NCBI GenBank assembly: GCA_035235625.1
Contig: CP141145.1
Coordinates: 8,122,001-8,186,000 of the forward strand
Length of the DNA stretch: 64,000 bases
Origin: Saururus chinensis
Lineage: Eukaryota > Streptophyta > Magnoliopsida > Piperales > Saururaceae
Direction of reading: 5' to 3'
A program made the translations under genes and the position numbers. Positions within the stretch are counted from its first letter, which is position 1. Each line of letters opens with the position of its first letter. Positions 25,394 through 35,180 of the stretch are shown one piece after another. Below the pieces are notes generated by a model. It did not search any database and was not told the origin of the DNA. It was given only the letters and a program-made list of their open reading frames with translations.

Positions 25394-26829
25394 TTGTCCT
25401 TTGCCCAACTACAGTTGCCTGCCACCACACTGGTCAAAGGCTAGAATCCTCTCGCTGTGCATGGAGAAATTTCACTATTTTGGCGTCGACACTGACTGGT
25501 GGCCACGTGATAGAGGCCGACCTAGGTATCGATCTGCTACTTGGTGGCTATTAGAATAGACCTGGCCTCACGCCTGTCATGGCAGCCATTGTATTCACTA
25601 GTGGTGCTATCCAGAGAGAGAATTTTCATGAAAGGGGCTTGGTAACATGGTAGGCTCTATCGTCTCCACCCAATGACCACCAGATGCATTCCAGGGCTCT
25701 AGTGGTGGTGTTTTGTCATGGGGATGGCTGGGCTGGGCTCTGCCAGAGGCTGAGACTAGCCACGACTGCATCTAGAGGTTCTCCTGCAAGGAGAAGATGA
25801 TCTCTAGACCACGGATTTAATCCCTGGTCCGGTTCATAAAAAAGAAATAAAAGATGGAAATGAATCGGGTTCGGTTCAAGAAGGTATAAGTGTCCAAACA
25901 AATTTAGAAAAATGAATAATATCTCTAGACAGGGATTGGAGTGTCCTGACCAAGTTTTAGATTGGGTAAAAATTCTTAAGTATATGAAATAACCCTTTTT
26001 ACTCTTGTAGTTAAATTGTTGTGCAATATTCAATTACCTGACTTAAGGGCTCCGGTTTAGGGGCTTATGAGTGGGTTTAAAAATTAAGAAAAATCTCAGT
26101 AATATGTTTATGTGTACCTAAACATAAACCAATTCACAAAGTGGGAGAAAATCCCAGAGAGTAGATAATTAACTTTTTTGCCCCTAGGGTTTAGGGTGAA
26201 CTGTTAAGTGAACCAAGGTCAGTTCAAGGGCTTCACAACCCCGTTATACTCCAAGAAAATTACCCTATGTCCATGATGACAAGGAGTATCCTTGAGCTTG
26301 GTTATGAACCCATTAGAGTTCAAGAAATCCCTGAACAAAATGATAGAAACGCATGTATGAGCGGACTACCAACATTTGTGTGAATAGATGTGCGAGTCAA
26401 TTTGAGCGTAGATGTAAGATCCCTAAACATTAACTGGATTATTTAATTCTATTTAATTGCTATTGTGTGGTTTAATGCTAAATTCTGATAAGTTTTGACT
26501 ATTTTAAAAATTAAAGTGGTTAACAAAGTTTTTAGCCAAAATTTTCTTCACATTTATGGTTTTTAAGTTATTTTGAGTCATTTTGAAGTTTTTTGGAATT
26601 TTAGAAATTTTCACTATTTTTCCCAAAAAGTTAGGGGGTAGGACCCACTGTGGGCCCCACGTGCAAAATTTGGGTTATTAGTCCCAAATGACCCTAACAT
26701 CAACTAAGACATAAAATAATTATTTCAAAATTTTCAGACTTCATTTTGGGTTTAAATTAAGCATATTTTCCATTTTTAGTGTAAAACCCTATTTGTACCC
26801 CACTAATTAATTAGATTTACCTCACCCTT

Positions 26830-26842
26830 TACTATAAAAGGA
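26830..26842 (+). promoter_or_regulatory. TATA-like box of LTR A4
   Basis: ACTATAAAAGGAA is found at a matching place in A5 (near 45440) and, in inverse, in A1 and A2. It supports TGTAAG...TGACA as the sense direction of family A. Confidence 0.5.
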
Positions 26843-28721
26843 AAAGCCCACTTTCCCAATTGGAAAAGGGCTGTGACCTGGAGCCTAATCCTCATTTTCC
26901 TAAAAGAGAAACGAGATTAAAGTATGGATTTACTTAATGTTTCATTAATCTATTAGGGTTTTTCTTAAATCTTTCAAATCTCTTCATTTGCTTTGGATTA
27001 ATCTCAATTTTTACTCAAAAACTACTAATTTGGGTTTCTATTTCAAAACTTAATAATGAGAATTTTGTTTTTGATTCTCTTGAACCCTAGATCTACTAGT
27101 TCTTGAAGGATTTAGGTGTTTTAAATCAGATTTATGAAGGTATTGATAAAAACTATATGTTGGGTAGGTTTTGAAGGTGTTTGAGGAGCTATTTAGAGTC
27201 AAGAAGTTGCTGGAAGGTAAGTGTTTTGGTCCTAAATGTTGCTATGAATTCATATTTATGTTTTGATAGAGTTTGAAGTGGGTTCCATGGTAATGAGCTT
27301 TAATGGCGATTTGAGAAAGGTTTAATCTTTGATGAAATTTCTTAGGGTTTTTGTTTAGTAATTGCTAGATTTGATGTTCTCCAAGCATAGATTGGATTAT
27401 TATGATGTTTGGGAGTGTGATTTGGTAGTTTAAGATTTGTATGTGAAGTTTCGATTTTGATTTTGAAGTGGGAAGACGAACTAGAGATTGTCGTTATGGT
27501 GATCAAGCGGCTTGATAGCTGATCGAACGGCTAGGCGTTCGAATGGCCTTGCAGGGCGTTTGAACACCAACACTGCAGTTCGGCAAATTTTGTGAATTTT
27601 GTGAATTTTAGTGTTTTTACTCTTGAGTATCATTTCTTATAACTTTGATGAGTAATATATGCTATGATAAGCTAGTGGAAGGGTATAAATTGATGTTGAA
27701 GGCCATGATGAATGCTTATGTGTTAAGTGGATTTTTTGTTAATTGGTTGAGCATGATATAAATTAGTGTATTGAATCTATGATTAAGTGATTCACTATAT
27801 TTTAGTATGATTCCAGAAAAGTTTATAGCATGAGAATGAAATTATATGCCTTCACCTATCATGATTTAAATTAGGAGTGAATGATGATGTCATGTCTAAC
27901 TTCAAGTGTGGTATGAATATGCATATATAAGTTTAGCATGAAGTTGCACTTGATTTGAATGGTGCTTTCTGATGGTTTTTACTCATGATTTCAGTAGGAA
28001 CCATGATAAGATGTTAATGTGCATATGTGTGGTAAGCTGATGAGTTATTTACAGGGCATGTTCATATGCTTAGAATTAAATGTTTCTACCATGTACATAC
28101 ACATGTGGGGGATGATTATGATGATGTTTGGTAATGAGGGGCTGATGGGAGCACATATCATGAATTAGGATTCATGTATGCGTTACTCATGTATGTACCA
28201 TGTTGCATGCATCATAAAACGGATTTCTAAATAAGCCTATCGAGATTAGTCATGGTTAATCGATTGAATGCAATGATGTGAGATTGCGTGCCGGATTAAT
28301 CGATTGTTAGCTTATCGGAAATTAGTTGGTCTGAAATGACATGATTTTAATTTGAGTTCCTGTGTGGAACATGGACACTCCCCGGGTTGAGTCGATCTGA
28401 GTTAATGTTGAGTTGAATGGTGACAAGTTGTGTATTTGTCATGCAGTTGAGATTTCTTGAGGTAGTCATCTGGACCCTAAGAATCCAGAGTGGTCGCCTT
28501 CGTGCATCGGCTACCACATATTCTAGGTTCCCTGTGTGGGAATTCAGACTTTTCCCGTTGTAGGAGATGTCCAGGGTGAACACACCTGCTCTAGGTTTTC
28601 TGTGTGAGATTCAGACATCCATGGCTAGAATTATCCTGGGCGAGCAGACTTAAGGGCTGACTACCCCAAACACTTTAAGTTTCCTTTGTGGAAATCAGAC
28701 TATGTCCAATCTATGTGGCAC

Positions 28722-29388
28722 GACTGTATTTCTCTCCATGATAGAGACATTCACCATTTGTTGATGATGCATGTGTATGAGATAATATTATGCCCAGGTT
28801 ACATAGGTTTTGTAGGGATAATTGAGATTATGTAACACATATGAATATGATTTATTATGCATGATTTAGCATTGTGTGATTGAGACTCTTATCGTGCAGG
28901 GTGAATGATCTATGGATGAATGATATGAATATGCATTATGTGATTATGTGTTGAAGATACATGTTATACAGGTTAAATGTTATGAAGGAGAATGACTTGA
29001 TATGCATGATTATGGATGTAATTATGTGAGAATCACTTGTTATGCAGGATGGATGATTGTATTTCTCTCCATGACGAAGACATTCACCATTTGTTGATGT
29101 TTCATGTGTATGGGATAATATTTTGCCCAGGTTACACAGGTTGTGTGAGGATAATTAAGATTATGTGACACATGTAAATATGATTTATTATGCATGATTT
29201 AGCATTGTGTGATTGAGACTTTTATGGTACAAGGTGAATGATCTATGGATGAATGATATGAATATGCATTATGTGATTACGTGTTAAAGACACGTGTTAT
29301 GCAGGTTGAATGTTATGAAGGAGACTTGCTTGATATGCATGATTATGGATGTGATTGTGTGAGAATCACTTATTATGTAGGATGGATG
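28722..29388. repeat. 333-bp tandem duplication inside A4
   Basis: The stretch starting GTATTTCTCTCCATGA near 28726 recurs 333 bp later near 29059. Both copies run on through TGCCCAGGTTACA and TTTATTATGCATGATTTAGC. The copies differ at scattered positions. Other family-A LTRs have one copy. Confidence 0.88.
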
Positions 29389-31741
29389 TTATGTCATAAA
29401 GTGATTATGCATGGCATGATTAGTATGTATGAGATTCTAGTATGCATGATAATTATGTATGGATAAATAGGGGTATGGTAAGGGATTTAATCATAAAAGG
29501 TGATATTATGTGAAATTAGGATCTAAATTACCATGTTGATGTGTCGTGGTTATTTTCTTATTATCGTTACCGCATTTCAAACCTTACTGAGTTGTATCAC
29601 CCCTCTTTCTGTGTTTTGTTTTGGGGATGCATGGCGTGACATGCAATTAATCAGGATTCCTTTTATGAGCGATGACCGGGATATGCATGGGACTAGGCGG
29701 GGATGCCTTTGGATGTTATTTTATCTTCTGAATTATGCTATCATGATCATAGAACACTTTGTATGGATGATTATGTTTTAGACTTGTGTTTATCTGATGT
29801 TTTTAGACTTGTCTAAGATTTTATGGTTCGAACTATATTTAAGCTCAAGATGTTAAGTGTGTGGGTTACATTTGAGGATTTATTTCAGAGATGTTATCCT
29901 CTTTTATTTTACCTTATTCCTCTTGCACAAAGGACTTAATGTGCACGACTCCGTATTAGTTAATCACCCGCTAGAGGGATTAAGACTTTCGCAATGCAAT
30001 TTAGTCACCCCCGTGTACTTCGACCAGCCCCTAGACCAAGTTCGGCGGGTGCCGGGGCATGACAATAGAGCCTAGAGAAGTCAATGTATTGGAATCAATG
30101 GAAAGATATAGAAATGACCTGAATGACCTAAGGGAGAGTATCATACCCTAGTTGGTAGAATTGCCCTAATACCCTTAGGGGCAGTCTATCTCGTCTTCAT
30201 TGAAATAGATACCCTAGCTTATGGAGAGTTTGGGCACCCTATAATAATTAAGGTCTTTGAATGAAAGGAGGTGACCAGTTGGTGACACGAAGACATTTAC
30301 ATATCACAATGTCACGAGAAACAAGGAAAGGAACCTCATTCCTAGGTTTTAAGACATCTATTACACGTGTCTATAATGTAGTGCATCGATATACTAGGGT
30401 AGTATATACGTAAATTGTATGATGCAGATGAATTATTTACATTCATGGTCTTGAATTTTTCCAGCCCTAGCCCTACAAATGATTGTAATGAGCATCTGTT
30501 TAGTATTAATGGGCTTGAATCATGTTGGTCTTGTTGGTTAAGACTTGTGTGAGCCTATATTATTTACGTTTACTTACTCAAATACATGCCTTTGATGTTG
30601 ATTTGTTAGTATTGTACTGCTAAATTGAGATTAATGAAGATTAATTAAAAGAGATTGGTTGGCTTTGGATTGGTGGAGAACACCTAATTAAGATAAAAAT
30701 TAAAATACCTTTACATGGTGTCGAAGACCGATTCATGGAGTAAACAGGGGCTATGACATGGAAACTTACCTCGATTAATGAACCAATGGTAGCTATGACA
30801 GTTTACCTTAGTCTCATAGGAACTATTAAGGTTTTGGTTGATTTCTGAGTCATAGCTCATTAGATGAGTTGGGCCGATTCACAATGTGATGAGGACCCAA
30901 TTAGTTGGACGAATATTTGACTAGATAAAAATAATCAAGTCTATGTTTCGAATATTTTGGGAAGTCATGAAGACCTTAGGCTTTCATGGGTTACATTATT
31001 TATGTAATTGAAGACATTTCTCTTAGAGTTGGGAGGGTGGAGATTGTGTTACTTGTACACTTTCTTCACTTCAATGATAGTTTAGGTATTGGCTAGCGAG
31101 GTCTTTACCACGGGTTTCTCGTAGGTCTTCATTAGGCCCTATAGTACGTACGAAAAGCGAAGTTGTGTGAGCAACTTAAAATGCTCGTGTTTCTAGCTAA
31201 TTTGTATTCATGAGCACAGTTGGGAACTACTTCTTCATATTCGTGGTTATCTATTGAGAGCCCTGAGGATTTGGGTCAAGCTTTTGTTTAAGCAGTCTAT
31301 TCCAATGTTAGAGTTGGGTATTTGAGGATTTCTTTGAGAGTCAAGTTATCTCTGGGTGAAGACATATTTATATTATATTTCTATTTTCTTACACTACGAT
31401 TGTAGTGTATTAACCTTCATTGCGAGTTATATTATGTTAAACCTAGAGTTGGTCAGAACAATGAAAGATGATTAGTATTATGTGTCATTCTAGTTGACTT
31501 ATAATGTGTCTGTATATCTACTTATTAATTATTAAATAAGGGTGGTGAGATAATTAATGACATTAATTGTCATTGATTGTTAATTATAACAAGTGAAATA
31601 ATTAAAAGACTTGCATAAAATGTAGGTTGATTAAAAATACTCAAGTATTGCATGTTTGATGCTATGCTATTTTAAATACTGTAGTTTCTAGGCAAAACTA
31701 TGTTTGAATTTGATTATATTAGAATAACATTGGAGATGTTG

Positions 31742-34170
31742 TGACATGACCTGAGCCTTGAGAAGGGTCCAAAGACCATCAACACCATCGGAGTGCTCCT
31801 GAGCTCAAGCTGTGACAATATAATAACATATACTGTAAGGGATAAAGAATTTAATATGATACATAAACAACCTTCTGACTAAACTTTTATTGAATCAAAT
31901 AACATGAGTTTCACCCAAGGGGTGTTCATCTACAACTACAAAATAGCTACTAATGCTTAAAGAAATCAAACTAATCCTAATTCCCTTCATTATCCATGTG
32001 ACCGTTATCTCTATCCTTTCTTGACGTTCCTACGCATCCAAATTTGAAAACAAACCTGCATGCAAAAATACGCCCGGTGGAATGGACATTCCACCCATGA
32101 GCCAAAGCTATGTGATAATACCTAAAACAAAACATATCTTGTAATTTAGCATACACCGATCATACAATGACAAGGATTCATATTCAAACTCAGCATGGTA
32201 TAACTATACATAACCAACATATATGCATGATCATTTTAATTCAACATTCACATGATTATTCATTGTAACATAAGTTTGCATAATCACCATATGCCTCGTA
32301 AAACATAATACACACACAGCCTATTCCCCATAACACTTAGAGAATTTAGTTGTCATCTGTGGGTTTCGTCGGTGCAAAAACGTCATGAGTGGTCATACGT
32401 GTGCACTCGTAATGACCCGTGAAAAGCTGGGAGGGAACTGCCAAAAGGCTGGGGTCTACCCTCATCCCTACGTGGCACCTGGGTAAAATTATTATCTTGT
32501 TCTTGAAGTTAAGGCCCTACACCCTGACCTTAGCTACCCTGGATCAACCTCTCACTCTTAAGTTGGTTCTTAATCCTTGATCTACCATTTATGCAATGTA
32601 ATACTCTCACATGCCCATAAGAAGAGAAAATAGATTCTTTGCAATTCAAATCAAAACAACAACTTTCATGATTCACCAATATTATCCATTTAACTCATCA
32701 ACATGTCATAACATAAATATGCACTATTTACCCATAGTTGGCATTTAGTTCAATTCATCACAACCTGCTTAGAGTGGCAAATATGCATACACATATCTAT
32801 ATCAAAATCTCAACATTGTTCATCTCTCTCTTGAGTATAACTTGTAGCATCTCATAGTTAAATCATAACTATGTAATAGTCATACAATTTTCCATCATAC
32901 ATCCTTCAACCTCATCCTGTATAAATCATTCTATCAACACAAGAGAACATTCATCATTTCAACCTAAACATATACAAAACTAATTTGAATGCATACCAAA
33001 CCATTTAGAGTAGAACCTATATTGACATTTTAAGGTAAAGCTTACTTCCAGCAGTTTAGTACAACAAATCTATCAACCCATTAATTAAACTTACTTTAAC
33101 ACACATATTTATTCAGCATTGGGGCAATCCTTGTTTTACCAAAACACATGCCCAATGTTGGAGTAGAATTACCTATTCCATCATAACCCATGCATATGAC
33201 TACCTCTGCACATGATACATATCTAATTCAAGTCATATCTCATAGATGAGCACAATTTCCATAAATGAATCAAGCAACAAGAGAACAATGTATACAATCA
33301 CCCATTTCATGTGTAGACGTTAGGCAATATATTTTTCATACATTGAACAAGGCCGCATACTCAACTCAGTTTGTCTCAACCATTTACAACACTTGTATTT
33401 ACTGCAGAACGTATCACATATATAGAGATAGTGCAGACATACATCACCCATATAAAGAATATTTCACAACAAACCTAGCATGAAGGATTTATCTCACACA
33501 TGCATATATAACCATAATCAATCAACGATTCATGCTAGAAAATAAGCAATGTTATAGGTGAGGGTTCTCACCTTAGCCTACTCCAATGCCTACACCCAAA
33601 AGCTATTGTTCTCCTCTAAAACCTAGCATGACAAATCCAATTCAATGCTCTAATTAATGGCTGAGAATTATAAACTATAATTGCATAGAATTGAGGAAGA
33701 AAAGACATGATTGTAGGCATTTTCTCTTGCCCAAAACCTGCTGTGAATAGTGATTTCGGGATTGGAGGAAAGAGGGGTTAACTCAATTTAGGGAGGAAAC
33801 ACAAAATTCCACCCAAAATCTTACCTTCTTGCTTTCCCTTTGCAGCCCAGCCCTCTTGATGTCCAAAACCACCCTCACGACCGTCGCTGGCCGCCGGAAT
33901 CCTCCTTGAGTCTTTGGAAAGGTGGGCGGCTAGGGCACAAGTGGAGAGGGGAGGGAAGATGGGCTGAGAAGAACACTCTGGGAGGGAGGGAGAGATGTGC
34001 TGAGAGATGCAGGGAGGAAGAGGGAGGTTGCTGGGAGAGAAGAGGGTTTTATCTGCTCGTTTCTAGCATAACCTAGGGTTGGGGGGAAAGAGACCTCTCC
34101 CCCGACGGTCCCTGATTTTGAGAACCCGACGGGTTCTTCCTTCTTTTATTAAAAAAAATATAGTCTTACA
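31742..34170 (-). mobile_element. Family-C solo LTR C1 (2429 bp)
   Basis: It begins TGACATGACCTGAG and ends TAGTCTTACA on the + strand, with a perfect 5-bp duplication TGTTG (31737-31741 and 34171-34175). Removing it restores the B2 phrase GAGATGTTG...TGAGTATG seen intact at 53290-53315. The sequence is unlike families A and B except at the termini. No internal region or gene is present. A purine-rich, GC-richer patch lies at 33840-34140. Confidence 0.88.
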
Positions 34171-34633
34171 TGTTGTGTAATGAGTATGCAGACTACTAAC
34201 ATCTTAGTGATGTTAGCCTAATACGAAAAATATTAATAAATCTTTTTGTTCATTTATAAACTCTTTTCCTAAGGGTGGAGAGGTTCTATTATTATTTTTG
34301 GTTATTTGGTTGGTTGTAGATTTTTTAAGCGAGGATTAGTGAGACCAGGACTAAGAAGCACGAGATATGGTTCATCATTTTTACAATTTTGATTAATAAT
34401 TGGATCTTTGGTTCAAAAGTTAACTCGATTATTTATTTTCAAATTGATGATGAACTTGTACTAAGAAGAATAGTCCTCTCATTTTAAATTTTATGATATA
34501 TAAAAATATTATATAATTTAATATTCTCATTTGTGAATAAGATATTTAATTAAATAATTTATTTTATATTTAAGAAGTTTTTTTTATGATTTATAAAAAA
34601 TAAATTTAAAATTTGAATCTAGGCGATATGTAG

Positions 34634-34857
34634 GCCTCCAACTGGCCGAACAAGGATGTGTATTTCTACCGGTTAAGGGCAAAAAAATAGAGAGCAAATG
34701 TTAGCTTATAAAACACATATAAGTTTCACTACGAGCCGTCAGACCAAATCCTTCGACTGTCAGATAAACAGGTAAAATCCCACACCAACGAGGCTTAAAA
34801 TCGTCCACCGATCTCAAAACTTCGACCCACGAGGAAAATGCTCCAAGTCGACGATGC
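34634..34857. other. Spacer between LTR B2 and the calnexin promoter
   Basis: AT-rich at first, then more balanced after 34730. No gene or repeat is recognised. Confidence 0.4.
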
Positions 34858-34908
34858 TGACGTGTCGCAAAATGGTTGGCGCAAACACGTGAGTCGCAAT
34901 GTGATTGG
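34858..34908 (+). promoter_or_regulatory. Putative ER-stress cluster upstream of calnexin
   Basis: Within 51 bp there is a TGACGTGT bZIP site (34858-34865), a CACGTG G-box (34886-34891) and an ATTGG inverted CCAAT box (34904-34908). Plant unfolded-protein-response promoters combine bZIP17/28/60 sites with an NF-Y CCAAT box. The CGTG-to-ATTGG gap is 12 bp, not the 9-10 bp of the reported ERSE form, so this is ERSE-like and not canonical. The site lies about 270-320 bp upstream of the start codon. Confidence 0.5.
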
Positions 34909-35055
34909 TCGAGGCCAACGCAGTGCAGGAGTCCCTTCCTCCCCTTCTTAAAGTGTTTGATGTACACATCGAGGCCTTCAGCCTCATTCGATCTCACTCC
35001 CCCACCCCGTCGACAAATATCCTCCTCCGATCCGAGCCGTCCGTTCGCTTCTCCG

Positions 35056-35153
35056 GTAAGCCTCCGCCGTCCGATCCTCGTTAGAATTCTTCCTCCTCCC
35101 CCTCCTTATCTTCTGAGTTTCTGATCCGGTATCGTTTTCTTTTTTTTATTTAG
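35056..35153 (+). other. Possible intron in the calnexin 5' leader
   Basis: CTCCG|GTAAGC at 35056 could be a donor, and a long T tract ending ATTTAG at 35153 could be the acceptor. That would give a 98-bp leader intron. This is inferred from splice-site resemblance only. Confidence 0.35.
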
Positions 35154-35165
35154 GGTTTTTTTTGC

Positions 35166-35180
35166 ATGAAGAAGAGGTGA
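35166..35180 (+). promoter_or_regulatory. uORF (MKKR-stop) overlapping the calnexin ATG
   Basis: ATGAAGAAGAGGTGA ends at 35180, which is also the A of the calnexin start codon, so stop and start share one base (TGATG). The uORF lies within the likely leader and is in a different frame. Such an arrangement can lower or couple translation of the main ORF by reinitiation. Confidence 0.6.

Larger units (their letters stand above)
26413..30064 (+). mobile_element. Family-A solo LTR A4 (3652 bp)
   Basis: Opposite in orientation to A1-A3. It begins TGTAAGATCCC and ends GGGGCATGACA. The flanking 5 bp GTAGA/ATAGA agree at 4 of 5, and the flanks rejoin to B2 sequence. A TATA-like ACTATAAAAGG lies near 26830, about 420 bp from the start. 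A donor-like GGAAGGTAAGTG follows at 27212-27223. The palindrome block is at 27505-27570. A 333-bp tandem duplication is at 28722-29388. Confidence 0.9.
21298..34633 (+). mobile_element. Family-B LTR B2, split by A3, A4 and C1
   Basis: Segments 21298-22198, 25394-26412, 30065-31741 and 34171 to about 34633 line up in order with the complete copy at 50188-53789. The start is TGTAACGTCC. Landmarks are CTCCGGTTTAGGGGCTTATGAG near 26050, GTATCATACCCTAG near 30137, and the AAAAATATTAATAAA stretch near 34225. The far end is worn and its target duplication was not found. It holds no internal region or coding sequence. It ends a few hundred bases upstream of calnexin. Confidence 0.82.

Noticed and set aside
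33840-34076. GC-richer reading frame within C1
   Set aside because: It lies inside a solo LTR, has low-complexity Arg/Gly/Glu content and shows no domain.
11005-34633. B3 and B2 as the two LTRs of one element with the hAT relic as its interior
   Set aside because: No primer-binding site or polypurine tract borders the space between them, and the content is a decayed hAT transposase.
34886-34908. Canonical plant ERSE upstream of calnexin
   Set aside because: The CGTG to ATTGG gap is 12 bp and not 9-10, so only an ERSE-like cluster is claimed.
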